From contig NC_058138.1 in assembly GCF_011075055.1 (NCBI RefSeq), positions 19,752,928 through 19,816,927 of the forward strand: 64,000 nucleotides of DNA. Direction: 5' to 3'. Position 1 is the stretch's first letter. The number at the start of each line of letters is the position of its first letter. The notes beneath the pieces were generated by a model. It was not told the DNA's origin. It did not search any database and worked only from the letters and a program-made list of their open reading frames with translations. Shown piece after piece: positions 11,461 through 24,161 of this stretch. This DNA comes from Mangifera indica. Its lineage: Eukaryota > Streptophyta > Magnoliopsida > Sapindales > Anacardiaceae. The position numbers and the translations under genes are program-made.

Positions 11461-11945
11461 TTTCTCGATTATATGTGTAGGTTCACAAGAAAAAAAGAAA
11501 ACTTATGATTCTTTCAAGATATGTAATGACTTAGAAAATGCCAAATCACTATTTTTCACTTGAGTTTATATTGTTTTTATTTGATATGAGACTTTTTTGT
11601 TTTCAATATTCTCTATCATATGTGTAGGTTTGCGAAAAAAAAAGAAGATTCATGAATCTTTCAAAATATGTAATGACTTAGAGAAGGCCAAATCACTATT
11701 TTTCATTGGAATTTATATTATTTTTATTTCATGTGCCCATCTTTAATCTTCAACCTTCTTTATTATGTGCATAGATTCACGAAAAAGAAGGAAAACTCAG
11801 ATTCTTTTAAGATAGATGATAACTTTTTTGATTTCTCACTTGAGCTTATATTGCTTTTATTAAAAATGCGATTTTTTATTTTCTAACATTCTCTCAATAT
11901 ATGTAATAATTTAGAGAAGGTCAAATCATTATTTTTTATTTGAAC
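11421..11945. repeat. Degenerate tandem repeat, period about 147 bp, 3.5 copies
   Basis: The phrase TTTATATT-(N)-TTTTTATTTGATAT...TATGTGTAGGTT-CACGAAAAA-AAG...GAATCTTTCAAGATATGTAATGACTTAGA recurs. Anchor words start near 11421, 11568, 11715 and 11848. It overlaps the end of the decayed LTR, so the array probably grew from LTR-derived sequence. Confidence 0.65.
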
Positions 11946-14686
11946 TAAACTCAAAATATAATAATTTATTTTTAAACATGAAAACTCTATTTTTGTTCAC
12001 CCGTACATTAAATTTATTAATTTTTTTTTCTAAAATGGGCGAAAAAATCAAAAATATACTAAGCCAAATAAAAGTTTGCCCCTAAAATTTTTTACTTTTT
12101 TTTTGCTCATGTGCACAACTTTCCGACGCTCACCAGGCCCGAACACATTCTGTCAACCACGTAAGCACCGCCATCTCTTTACTAACACTGTCTCTCCATC
12201 CCCAAGCACGTTTAGTCAACCACACAGACATCGCTAAACACATTCAGTACACCACACCAACGTTGCCGTCTCTTCTCTAGAACTCTCTCCAGCCCCAAGC
12301 ATGCTGCCATCCTTCTCCAGCATTCTCTCCAACCCCAAGCATGTACACACAACCCCAAACGCACAACCATTTCTTATTCAACACTCTCTCTCCAGCCCAG
12401 TCAACTGCCCCGATAGCTCTTCTGCTCTTCAGGCGATGTCTCTGTTTCTTCTTCCATCATCTCTCCGACACTCTCTCAAATTGATTGGCTAACCATTCAT
12501 TAATTGCTATACATCACTACAACACCAAGATTGATATCTAAAACTTAAAATGTGAAAGTTGACAGAGTTTGTATTATCAGTACTCTTGTTTATTGCTGAT
12601 GGGATGATGTTTGGAGCACTGGTTGCTGCCCACTCTATTATGTTATGAGTTTGTGTAATTTTGGGAGTATAATTGGGGTAATTGTTTTGAAAGAAAATGA
12701 GAGAAAATGGAGGTTTCTTGGACGAGAAAGGGAGGAAAATTTATGGTGGGCAGAGGGAAAATAGAGTTTGCGGTGAGAAAATTGAGAGGAATGTCTTTTT
12801 AGAGTTTTGAGGTAAAACAACATTTTTGCCAAAAATTGAACTTTTCAAATTTAAATGATGTTTCGGCAAAGTTCAGGCAGGAAAGAGTCATTCTCAATCA
12901 AATTATCAACTTCTTGCCCTTTTCTATGTATTAATTAAGCTAATAAATTGGAAGAAGAAACTTGCACTTTCTTGAGAGAAAGAGAATGAATGGGATCGCA
13001 CCCAACGAGAAGAACAAACATGTTTATTTCACTTATGTTGTTATAATTTTATTATAAGCACACATAAATTGATATAGATATTGACAGCCACATGCATAAC
13101 TCATGATTTTCATCCAATAAATGCATATATTTCAACATATGCCCTTTATGAAGCAGGCCATGTTTCACTCTTGTCGGCCATCAAGCTCGAGTTGAAGAAC
13201 AATTTACAATACCTAGGCAGTTTTGTACCCTCAAATTTAATTAGCTTTTTCTAACTATGTGTCTTTATAATAAGCCATTGTTAATTATTTCCCTTTCTTT
13301 CCCCTTGAGAGGAGAGTCTCGGGCGAAATATTAACAAAAGAAATTGTAGTTTTATTGACTTCAAAGATTTATGAAATCTCTATGTAATCATCAACTGAGT
13401 TTTATATGAGATAATCACAAATTACAAAGAACTATGTAATTAATACAGTCTGAAGACAACTCTCCTTTTGATATGGTTGTATGTTAAACATTACATTACC
13501 AGGGTTTAAATATGCAGAAAATCATCATCAAAAAGTAATATAAAATCAACTTCATAAAAGTGGACCGCATTCCCTATTCTAGAATCACATGGTTCATGAG
13601 AAGGAATTTATAACTCACTGCAAGAGTCACCTACATTTGCTACCACAATGTTTAAGTTTGCCTTGAAGATCAACATCACGCTATTTTGGCATTCTTAGAT
13701 AAATAGAAACCTCACAATATTTGACATTCCTAGATAATATGCTTTGAAAGGTAACAACATGTTCGTAGTTAATTACAGAAAAGAGCTTCGAAGGCAACAG
13801 CATGAAAACACATTAAGTGAGATATTTGTTAAATGAACCATTAATGAGGCAGCAAAAAGAAGATAAGCTTGCATAAAGGTTTCGTACGACGTGCTTCAAA
13901 ACCCTTTCTTAAAATCTTCGAATTGATCAAAGTCCACAGAATCACCTAATAAGCAAAGAAAAATTATGATTACCATGTGGAAGCTTCATCAAGTTTACAC
14001 AGATAGCTTGAATTTCTAATATAAAGGTTCTTTCAATTAAAAGAATACACTCATCATGTTAATATTTAGAGAAAAGATCACTGTAAGGGTTAAGTTATTA
14101 AAAAAGACATGATGTTAATCACCTTATTTGTTACCGAAGAAGTCTGGTTATCATGTGGAAGTTTTGTCAATCAACGCTATATATGAAAGAAAAGAAGAAA
14201 AATAAAAAGACTTAGTGAAAATTACAAGCGGTTATATGCTTTCATATAAGCAAGGCCAAACTCAACATCTTATAAGTTGAATTCCAACACCTGCAAACGT
14301 CAAAAACAAGCATTTTTGCTCTAAGAATATGTTCTTTGTCGGCATGTTGGCAAATTCTAATTTTTGTTTTGCAGAGGCTTTTATGTATTTAACCTGGCAC
14401 ATTTCATTCTCTGGCAGTAGAGTCTTTAATCTCTAGTAATCCCTCTTGTACAACGAAATTTAGAATATGCACCCAACATCGGTGTGACTTTAAAAAGTTC
14501 ACAACCTTGAATACATAAACGTATTTTGACTATTATTTTGGTTATTGCGGTGCTATATTAAAATCTTTTTTGTTATTTGATTCGAATTGGGAAGATCGAA
14601 AGCACAGAAGAGCTACTTAAAAAGGGGAAAGGCACAATATATTATAAAAACATAAATATTACAGCATAAATAGTTCTATCCCGTCC
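11946..14686. other. Intergenic spacer, possible old transposon at 12040-12870
   Basis: 12080-12480 is C/T-rich with repeated CTCTCC-AGCCCCAAGCA words, while 12640-12830 is purine-rich on the plus strand. The outer ends (AGTTTGCCCCTAAAATTTT and the complement of a similar word near 12865) hint at an old inverted-repeat element, but I find no clear target duplication. From about 12900 to 14686 the sequence is AT-rich with no gene, ending in the 3' region of the FAR pseudogene. Confidence 0.35.
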
Positions 14687-15718
14687 TTATCTCTTGAGTA
14701 CATATCTTAGAAGTCCAGGGATATGAATATTGATGATGTAGTCTTCCCAGTCAATGTCTTTCGGATCAAAGTTAAATGCATCAACTTCCTTCCCGCTCTC
14801 TTTCATAGCCATTCTCAACTTCTCCGAATTTGTGTCATCAAAGCTGTACAGATAACAAGCAAATGGCCCATTTTCTTTCTTTTCTTTTGAGTTTCTTATA
14901 CCAAATCAATAGAAGTAGAAAAAATAAACAGCCGTTATATATATACATAAATGCCTCCAAAGAACAAGAAGGGTTTGTAAAGTTTCACCAATCGCATAAC
15001 GAATTTGATTTTTCGATCAGAATCAGTACATATTTCCTTGGTACTTTTGGCAAAAAATTGAATTCACCAATTTCAGTACCTTCAAATAAAAATACGAAAT
15101 ATAAATCACAAGAATCAGTTATGGGAGATAGAATATAAAGGGACGGTTTAAGGTGTTAAATAAAAGAGAAGGCCTTGCAATCAGTCAAATTAAAAAGTTG
15201 ACACAAAATTTGGAACATATATTTAAAGCAAACCTTCAGTGGCAGCACATATCTAATGGCCATGTTTATGCGGAAACTATCTGTTGTTTTCAATATTTTG
15301 AACTTGCGAGCTGTAACCGGCTTCCCATATTTGTTAATCAGTGGATGTTTAGTAAAATATTGGAGGCCAAATTCTCGAAGATTTGAAATATTTATGGGGT
15401 TTCTCATAGATGACCCAACTTGATATATAATTTGAGAAGGGTGTTTGTCGTTTGCCATCATCGCTACGATCATTTGATTTACCACCATGTCCGCTGGAAT
15501 CTGCATGATGAATGAATTTAAAGCTTGCTTGCACATGCTGACATGCAATTAATAAATGAATTTTTATTTATAAGAAAGAGTTCAACTCACCAAATCGAGA
15601 ATGGTATCAGGATTCCCGTAGAAGAATTTTAGTTTCCCTTTAACATAACAAAGAATTGGGCCATCAATTGTTCTGTTACCCACCAAAAATATTACACGTT
15701 AAACATAATTGAATTAAG

Positions 15719-15830
15719 AGTAATGTTATACACAAAATTTTTGTATATATATAATGACGTATCTTTATATGATTAGATAATTGATATATCGTTGTTTGAA
15801 CATAAAATTTTGTATATAGTTTTATCATTT
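15719..15830. mobile_element. Palindromic MITE copy in intron 6 of the FAR pseudogene
   Basis: Starts AGTAATGTTATACACAAAAT and ends with a complementary TTTTGTATATAGTTTTATCATT, with ATGACGTATC and GATATATCG as inner inverted words. It matches the small family also seen at about 17205, 30705, 51008 and 61118. No protein is encoded. Confidence 0.55.
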
Positions 15831-17204
15831 AATTAATAGATTACAATGAAGCAGTATATTTTCATATGTCCTAGTTATACCTCACGCCTTCAATCCAACC
15901 TGGAAATGGTTCTGAATAGGTACTGGTTACCATGGTGGGGCGAGTGATGACAAGAGGAAGATCATCTCTAAAGTTTCCTAATAACATCTCTCCCATTGCC
16001 TTTGTAAACGCATATGTGTTTGGCCATCCATACAATCTTGCCCTAATAAAAAGGTAATTAATTTTAGTTAACTCTTCAGTTGAATTTAACTTCAGATAAA
16101 ACTTGAAAGGATTGTTGAAAGATCCTTAAAAGTTTTTTGTAATAATAATGGATTTATTAATGGGTTTATCCGATGCATGTGTGTTTTCTTGTTAACTTCT
16201 ATTTAATGAAATAGATTCTTTGTATTGTTATTTGTTTCATTATTTGTATTTTAGAACTAGGAGAAAACTAGAACTTATTTATTCAAGGTCAAACCTTCTG
16301 ATGCCTAAATCCTGCATGGTTGAGATAGCTTCTTTTTCAGTGGCATTTTCTGCACGAAGTTGATTTAATTGTTTTTCTATCAATTTTTTTTCTGCGTTGA
16401 TTACCAATTCACATGTTCTTCTGAGAGTTTCACCACTGTAAAAGGGATTTTCTGGGATAATTCCTGATCTTTCACCGCACACATAAGCTGAAGAACGACA
16501 GAAACAAAAGCAGTCATTCGTGGAGGGTACAGAATAAGAACATAAAAAAGGAAGATGATTTTCAAAAAAATGATAATGAATTCATGACTAAAACTAGTAG
16601 AAAATAATGTTTACCAGTTGATACATGGAGAAGCATGGTTATGTTGACACATTTCTTGGCAAAATTCAAAACATGCAGGGCTCCCATTGTGTTGGTGTTT
16701 AACGCAACATCATATCTACAAAAGATCAGAAATTTAAATCAAAAGAATTTTATTATAATGTCATGTAATTATTTTAAGGGAAGAGAAAAGGGAGAATAAG
16801 ATTTAATTAATAAAGTAGTCCTAGCCTATATATATATACACATGCACCTTTCATCAAAGTTTGTTGTTGCAGCGAAATTGATTACTAGATCTATTTCTGT
16901 CAGCATCTTTTCCATTACTTCAGAATCTTTTATTCCCAGATTTAGTAAAGAAACATCACCAGCTACAGAAGCCACCTTTTCTGATATAAAGGGCTCCAGA
17001 TTGGCACCGCAAGTTTCCCTTACAACCCTAAACAAATCCTTCTCTACAATCTACATGTATAAATTAATTGTTTTGCAATATTAAAAGGTAATTTTCAGAT
17101 ATATCCACAGAAATTAGGTACTAAATACAAGATAATACCTCCCAAAGTTTAACTGAGTCAGACAAAAATGCCGTTCTTCATAAAATTTGTTAATTTTATA
17201 CTTT

Positions 17205-17275
17205 TACTGAACAAATTATGGTGTATCACATCATTTTGTATATAAATTTTGTAAGATTAATATTACTCATTAACA
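17205..17275. mobile_element. Partial MITE copy in intron 2 of the FAR pseudogene
   Basis: On the minus strand it reads GAGTAATATTAATCTTACAAA...TATACAAAATGATGTGATACACC, the left half of the palindromic MITE family described at 30705-30852. Short and diverged. Confidence 0.35.
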
Positions 17276-17551
17276 TATAAACCTCATTTTGCACACGTTT
17301 CATAGCAGATTGTGTATCTTCTGCTCTGACCAGAAGATAAAGCTTTTTCACATTTGGTTGAATCCTCAATATCTTCTCTACAAAAACTGCAAAAACGTGA
17401 CAGCAATTGCTGTAATTTTAACAAGAAATCATAAATAGACAGAGAGAGAGAGAGAGAGTGAAAACTTACTACTCTTTGCCAGAAAGCCAGTGGCACCAGT
17501 GACCAAAATGGTCTTGTCCTTGAGAATTCGGAGTGCACCAACGGATTCCAT

Positions 17552-19214
17552 TTGGAAAAAGAATAATGTAAAAGAAGTGAAATTACAGCTGGGGAGCCCA
17601 AGAAAGAAGATCTATTGGCTATTTGGCCTGGTGGGAAATTTATACTGGATGCTTGTTGTGTGGCCACGAACACCATGTGGTACAGTGCAAACGGGGAAAG
17701 GAGAAATGAAAGAAAGCTAGAATTCTTCCGAACGGTATACAGAGCAAATAAAGAGGTGTGCATAGTCATTGGTCTACCTTATTTAAATGTATTCACATTG
17801 AAATATGCACCCATAATTTATTGTTTCCATGTGTTGGTGAGAAGTGATTACATATGTAACACAAGGATAGTTATTTAAACACAACAATTCCAAATGTCAC
17901 GATTAGGATACTAGCGATTAAAGACTATTGATCAACCACTATATAAATATAACTGTTGTCAATATAATCATAAATCAATTCATTTAAATTCAAAATCATT
18001 GGTTAAATTAAGGGTTAAATTCGAGTCGAACCGAACTCAAGCTCGGCTCGATTTAATAATAATATAGTTCGAGCTCGAGCTCGGGTTCTCTTTCCACTCC
18101 TCTTTGATGATATCTTTGACCACTGACGACCTCCACGAAACTCCCTAATCCATTTTTTATCACCACCTTAGTCTAAATTTGTTCGGATTAGACAAATCCA
18201 AACCAAGTTGGTGGCTAGATATGGGTTAGAGAGTTTCGTTGAAGTTGTCAGTGGCTGGAGATGACATCAGAAAGAAAAGGAAATGTTTTGAGGGGAAAAT
18301 TGTCATTTTTTAAAACTATAAAACTTTAACTAGAAGTGAAATTATTAGTTTTTAAAATTTAGAGAGAAAAAAGTAATAAATTATGTATATATATTTAATA
18401 TTATTGTAAAAATAATGATTTTACCTCTAATTTTAATTAAAAATTTTAATAAATTTTGACTCATAAGGAAGACTTTGAGTTTTTTAAAGTTAATAAGTAT
18501 AACGTAGATTATACTATACCTGGGGTGGGAATAAGTTATTTGGCCTAAAGAAAAGTTACATCATGAAAGAAGAAACCTAATTAGATGGAACCATCTATTT
18601 ATGGTACAATTTAGAAAAGACAGATCATTCAAAACCCTTTAATGCAGAAAGTTCAGTTAAACGGCTTGCAGTCCGAATTAGGTGCCTCTAATTATTGGTA
18701 TCTAGTTATTGTTGCGAACACAACTCATAAATGATTTGAACATGGGCATCTATCAACCATGATAATATTACCCAATGGATTTTTATTTTTATTGAGATTC
18801 AACTGTATTAGTTTGATAAATAAATTTAAGATATAATAATAAAATTTATAATATTTGACTTTTAATTTAAAATTTTAATACTTTACCAATTTTACTAATT
18901 CTAAAAATCTATTATCCAATGGATTTTAAAGTCTTTAAATAATTATTTGTTCATACATTTACTTGTACTTTTTGCTATATCAAGTGTCTTATGCCTTTGT
19001 TCAAAAACAATTGTCAATTATTTTTGGGGAAAAGACTTATTCCAATCCAAGGTTTACTTTTTCCAAGTTACTACTAATTATTTGTTAAAAGCTCAAACAC
19101 TCATCTATCAATAATTAAAGTTAAAAAAATTCGTTAATTTAAAATTTTTTTTTTTAAACCCTAAAAACTAATAATTTTTTCTAAGCTAAAATTTAAAAAA
19201 TAACATTTTCTCAC
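17552..19214. other. Spacer with relics of Mutator-like ends
   Basis: 18020-18090 contains GTTCGAGCTCGAGCTCGG-type words. About 18285-18546 resembles the right half of the MULE at 2294-3132 (AAATTGTCATTTTTTAAAAC, AGTTTTTAAAATTTAGAG, ending GGGGTGGGAATAAGTTATTTGGCC). 19022-19214 resembles its left half (AAGACTTATTCCAATCCAAGG, CAAACACTCATCTATCA, AACCCTAAAAACTAA) and is cut by the TRIM insertion at 19215. No gene is visible. Confidence 0.45.
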
Positions 19215-20031
19215 TATCGGAAATATAAATTGGGCTTACAAGTATGAAGATTGAAACCCATGTTACATAAAACCAATTGACTTATGTTAAGGTCTAATCC
19301 ACACACTTATATACCACTCTCTTATGTTTTATTTATTAGATGTGAGACTCTTTCTTTGAGTCTCCAACACCCCCGCTTAAGTGCAAACATCTAGGCTGTT
19401 AGACCTGTCTTACGACTCAGCCGGTTTGTGGCTGGGTGCATTGTCACTTGTATCCAGGAACACTTAGGTTGTTAAACCCGCCGTTTGGCTCACGCTCTGA
19501 TACCATATCGAAAATATAAATTTGGCTTACAAGTGTGTAGATTGAAACCCATGTTACATAAAATCAATTGGCTTATGTTAAGGTCCAATCCACAACACTT
19601 ATATATTATTGGAGACTCAAATAAAGAAGTCCCACATCTAATAAACTTAAGTAAAATGAGTGGTATATAAGTGTTGTGAATTAGACCTTAACATAAGCCA
19701 ATTGGTTTTATATAACATGAGTTTCAATCTTCACACTTGTAAGCCCAATTTATATTTCCGATATGGTATCAGAGCGTGAGCCAAACGACGTGTTTAACAA
19801 CCTAAGTGTTCCTGGATACAAGTGACAATGCACCCAGCCACAAACCGGCTGAGTCGTACGACAGGTCCAACAGCCTAGGTGTTTGCACTTAAGTCCCACA
19901 TCTAATAAATAAAACATAAGAGAGTGATATATAAGTGTGTGAATTAGACCTTAACATAAGCCAATTGGTTTTATGTAACATATGTTTCAATCTTCACACT
20001 TATAAGCCCAATTTATATTTCTAACACTCAC
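19210..20031. mobile_element. Head-to-head TRIM retrotransposon composite
   Basis: The left half reads on the minus strand: a truncated 5' LTR (about 19607-19506), the primer-binding site TGGTATCAGAGC (19505-19494), a ~120-bp interior, a purine tract next to GCGGGGG, and a 3' LTR (19369-19215) starting TGTTGGAGAC. The right half reads on the plus strand: 5' LTR (about 19608-19763), the same primer-binding site (19764-19775), a matching interior, and a 3' LTR (about 19890-20026) that has lost its first part. TGGTATCAGAGC is the standard site complementary to initiator tRNA-Met. The whole structure is flanked by CTCAC (19210-19214 and 20027-20031). It has no coding capacity. Confidence 0.8.
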
Positions 20032-20721
20032 TAATATTTGCATTTCATTCTTTGACAGCTCCTTCTAATGCTATCTCCAACAATCTTTCTCTCTCTTCGG
20101 TCGACCATGCTTATGATTATCCTTATTGATTGAAAATAGCTAGTATATCCTTATTACGAATAGTTTATGATGATAATGTTTCTTTTTCTTATAAGAGAAC
20201 AATTTTAACCTGATACATTAAAAGGGAAACCTATTTATCCCCACTATTTTTGTATGAATTAATAAATAAACAATAATCAAGTTAAGGGAATGAAGTTTTT
20301 TAAACTAACTAGAAAACATTTATAAATTGATTTTACCCATAAAATTTCGGTAAAAATAGGACTTCGTCTAGGCTATATATGGTGTGTATACTTTTCAATC
20401 TTATTAAATGCTCCAGGCCTCCAATAACTTTTATATCCTCATGGGCCTTTGAGGGGGTTGGGCTTCTAACACTTTGGTCTTAAGATTCTACTACCTGACT
20501 ATAATCTGAGCACAAGATAACAGCAAATGGAAGAATATATAAATACTTCTTTTCAATTTGACCCTCACAAACATGGGGACATTAATCCCAACAAGGGTTG
20601 ATCATAATTAATGTAACTATAAGAAAAAAAAAGTATAGATAATAATAGATGGGATACATTTTGATAGAGGCCACCTGAACATTCTGAGGTGCCATCGCCA
20701 GTTCTGTATTACTTTTGGCTT
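20032..20721. other. Spacer downstream of the intact FAR gene
   Basis: AT-rich sequence without an ORF of note. The segment nearest 20721 is the probable 3' UTR of the FAR gene on the minus strand. Confidence 0.5.
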
Positions 20722-23700
20722 TCATTTGAATACATATTTCACAATTCCAGGAATATGAGTATTCATGAAGTAATCGTCCCAATCTATGCATTTGGAATCA
20801 AAATAAAATATGTCTGTCTCTACCGAACTAGCATCTCTGGCTGCTGTAAGCAACTTCACAGTGTTTTTATCGTCGAATCTATATATGGGAAACAACCAGT
20901 TAATTGATATTATAACGATCAAAATTAAAGTCTAAAATGAAGCATATATACATACATGCCATTGAAGAACAGGTATGGCCGGTAAAGTTCCGCCAATCTC
21001 ATCACAAATTTGATCTTCCGATCGAGCTCATTATGCATACCCTTAAAGTACTGGCAGAAGGCTGTATTTACCAATTCTAGCCCCTGCAAACGGTGTCGAA
21101 TCAGGATCAAGCTGAAGATTTTATATAAGTGAAGATATAAGTAGAGGTTTAGTAAAAGACCTTGAGTGGTAGAATGTAATGAATGGCCATGTATCTGTGA
21201 AAGCTGGCCATGCTGTTCATGACGTTAACCTTGCCAACTTTGACTGGCTTTCCATCTTTATTAATCCATGGTTTCTTCGTAAAATAACGGTAGCCGTAAT
21301 CCTGAAGATTTCGGTATCTCAGAGGGTTTCTTAAGGAGGAACCCACTTGGTAAATGACATTGCCAGTTTGTTTATTTCCATGAGCCGCCATAGCTACAAT
21401 TATGGCATTCACCACCATATCAGCCGGTATCTGCATAATGTAGTTAAATTATTAAAAGGAATTCATGAGAAATAATATAGGAGAAGAAAATATGTTGCAT
21501 TTAATTACCGCATCAACAATTGCGTTGAGGTCTCCCAGAAAACAATTTAATCTCCCTTTACCATAGCCAACAGCTAGGCTATCAATTGTTCTGTAAATGA
21601 AAATAATAAACTCTCAGAAACCCTAATTAGAATTCAACATTTTACATTATATTATTTCAGAATTTAAGTTTCTTTTTTACCTGATCTTCAGTTTTCTCAG
21701 TCCCAATAATGTTATTGATTAGACTTACCTTATACCTTCAGCCCAGCCCGGGAATGGTTCTTTGAAAGTACTGGTTACGATGGCGGGGCGAATGGTGACT
21801 ACCGACAGATTTCCTTTCGAGTCATCTACAAGCATCTCTCCCATTGCCTTGGTGAATACGTATGTGTTCGGCCATCCGTACATCTTTGCTCTGATAATTA
21901 AATTTCTCACAATTATCAGTTTTGGCTACCTAATTAAAGGAACATTGGTATAACATATTTGATTTAATTAACACAAGCATAAGAATAAGATACAAAATTT
22001 ATACCAGTCAATTTTGTTCATCATATTTTAAGATGCAGGAGTCATAATTGTGGGTCAAAGGTATTTTGATGAAAATGACGTAATTTTAAAAGTACTTTTC
22101 AATTACCTATCAAAATCAGCTGTTAGTTTTAAAAATTAAAAAATATTTATGTCGTTTTTTTCTAAATATTATAGTCAAAGTATCACTTATATTCTTAATA
22201 ATACAAACAAATTATACTTTAATCTTTTTTTCATTTTCTATCAAAATCAGTCGTTAGTTTTAAAAATTGAAGAGTATTTATGTCCTTTTTTTCTAAATAT
22301 TATAATCAAAGTATCACTTATACTTCAAATAATACAAACAAATTACACTTTAACCTTTTTTTCCATTTTCCTCCAGTTTTTATTTCATCTTAAATAAATT
22401 TAAAAATTAATTGTTGCTGATGACATTCATCATTAATGAAGTTGAGAATCGATTGAAATCACACCTATGAAAAAACGGCTTTTTTTCAATCTTAAAGGAT
22501 GGCAAGGGTCATTTCTAAAACCTTGGGTGGGCAATATCACTTAGGTGATGTGCTAGCCATCAAGAAATAATCAGTTGATGTGCTAGCAGAAAAAATGAGA
22601 TCCCTTAGGTGAGGGCAAACAATTAATAGAACTGCGCTTTTAAATATTATCCTTTTACTTTTGTTATTTGCTTGATTAATAGAGGATTTATTACGCTGAT
22701 AAAGACCTATGACCTAACAGAATTATTAATTTTCTTCTTATATATGTACGTACAAATAGTTAATAAAAAGAAAATATATTATAGAAAAATTAATTCAAGA
22801 CTCTATTATTAAGAATGCAATTATATTGAAAGATAAAAATTAAAAAAAAAAAAAACTTTGAAATTGAAGTAATTTAGAGAGGCATCTATTCACGAACCTT
22901 TTAAGTCCCAAATCTTTCATGGCCAATTTAATTTCATCCTCTGTTGCTCCCTCGGCTTGGAGTTCATTTAGTTCTTGTTCAACCACTTTCTTCTCCACGT
23001 CAATGTCTAATCCCAATGCACCGTTAAGTGTCTCGCCCATGCTATAAAACTTCTCTGTTATCAGTCCTGGAGTTTCCCCGCTTACATAAGCTGAAAATGT
23101 ACAATCACTTACTTAACTAAGAAGAAAACTATACACGTAAATATAAATAAATTATTTAAACTTATTTATATAAATTAAGATAATAATTTATAATTAGATG
23201 ATATAATTATTTTCATTTCTTTTCACTTTAAAATCGTTTAATCAGATATTATCATATTAATTTATATAGATAAAGTCGTACATGTGATATTAGTCCTCTT
23301 ACTAATATCAATTTTATTTGCCTGAAACTCATAATACATTAATTCATAATTGTACATACCAGTGGATACATGAACAAAAACCTTTAGCTTATGACATTTC
23401 TTTGCAAAGTTCAAGACGTTCTTAGCTCCCAATGTGTTGATACCAAGTGCAACATCATATCTGCATAAAAATTTGAAGAAATTGTTGGTATAGTTTTTAG
23501 AATAAATTGTTTAATCAAACAGCAGATGATACTGAATTAGTTACCTTTCATCAAAGTTAGTTGTCGCAGCTAAATTTATGACGACGTCTAATTCATTCAG
23601 CATCTCTTCCCTTAAATTAGAGTCCTTTAATCCTAAGTCCTCCATAGAAATGTCTCCACCGACTAGAGTGATCTTCTCTGAAATAATTGAATTTAGATTT

Positions 23701-23778
23701 GTTCCGCATTTTTCCTTTAGAACCTTAAACAAGTCCTTGGCCAGCACCTGTAAATAAAATTAATCAAGTCTTGGTAGC

Positions 23779-23814
<36 letters not shown>

Positions 23815-24161
23815 TTTTTTTTTCACGATGAGAAAAGCATACAACAAGATTTCAACATTGCCCCATATATATATATTTACACACCTCATTATGGAAACGA
23901 TGGGTGGCTGCCTTAGCATCTGCAGCTCTCAAGAGAAGATATAACTTCTTCACATTATGTTGAACCCTCAAAACTTTTTCCAGAAAAACTGAATGCATCG
24001 AAATAACGCAACTCATCAGTAAAATATTGAAGGGAAACTGAGAAAGTAAAAAGAGAGAGAGAGAAGAACGATAAGTATATACTCTTGGCTAAAAACCCAG
24101 TTGCACCAGTGACTATAATGCTTTTATTTTCAAGAAACTGGAGAATACTTCCCAACTCCAT
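20722..24161 (-). CDS. Alcohol-forming fatty acyl-CoA reductase (FAR3/CER4-like)
   Basis: Ten exons join in phase to 492 residues: 24161-24083, 23988-23885, 23747-23545, 23460-23360, 23090-22898, 21890-21729, 21590-21509, 21430-21161, 21083-20956 and 20878-20722. All have GT-AG borders. The N-terminus carries the Rossmann motif TGATGFLAK (18-26). The active-site YxxxK is Tyr237-Lys241 within [16 protein letters not shown]. Blocks typical of the family follow: [29 protein letters not shown] and [20 protein letters not shown]. The C-terminus ([10 protein letters not shown]) is the sterile/FAR_C domain. The enzyme reduces very-long-chain acyl-CoA to primary alcohol with NADPH at the ER, for cuticular wax, suberin or pollen wall. 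Similarity to Arabidopsis FAR3/CER4 is from memory, so tissue role is open. Length and motifs are complete. Confidence 0.92.
22109..22368. repeat. Two-copy direct repeat (130-bp unit) in intron 5 of FAR
   Basis: The unit opens TATCAAAATCAG-(CT/TC)GTTAGTTTTAAAA and ends in ACAAACAAATTA(T/C)ACTTTAA followed by a T-rich run. Copies begin near 22109 and 22239 and differ at roughly one base in ten. The intron is unusually long (about 1 kb) because of this and nearby repeat sequence. Confidence 0.7.
23779..23813. repeat. Compound (GT)n(AT)n microsatellite in intron 2 of FAR
   Basis: About ten GT units run directly into about seven AT units, followed by a T run. Likely polymorphic. Confidence 0.9.

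Larger units (their letters stand above)
14687..17551 (-). pseudogene. Fatty acyl-CoA reductase (alcohol-forming), damaged copy
   Basis: Ten exons match the intact neighbour at 20722-24161: 17551-17473, 17386-17283, 17050-16848, 16715-16615, 16487-16295, 16042-15881, 15672-15591, 15500-15234, 15079-14951 and 14843-14687. Exons 1-7 and 10 have exactly the same lengths as in the neighbour; exon 8 is 3 bp shorter and exon 9 is 1 bp longer. The NAD(P)H-binding TGATGFLAK and the catalytic YxxxK (in [13 protein letters not shown]) are kept. Exon 9 has a 1-bp insertion, so the frame runs into TGA at 15025-15023 instead of continuing to [10 protein letters not shown]. The donor of intron 9 has also changed: the neighbour has GGCAT/GTATGT and this copy GGCAT/TTATGT. 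Together these remove the last ~90 residues. Such enzymes make primary fatty alcohols for wax, suberin or pollen wall from acyl-CoA at the ER. A truncated product or an assembly error are the alternatives. Confidence 0.8.
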
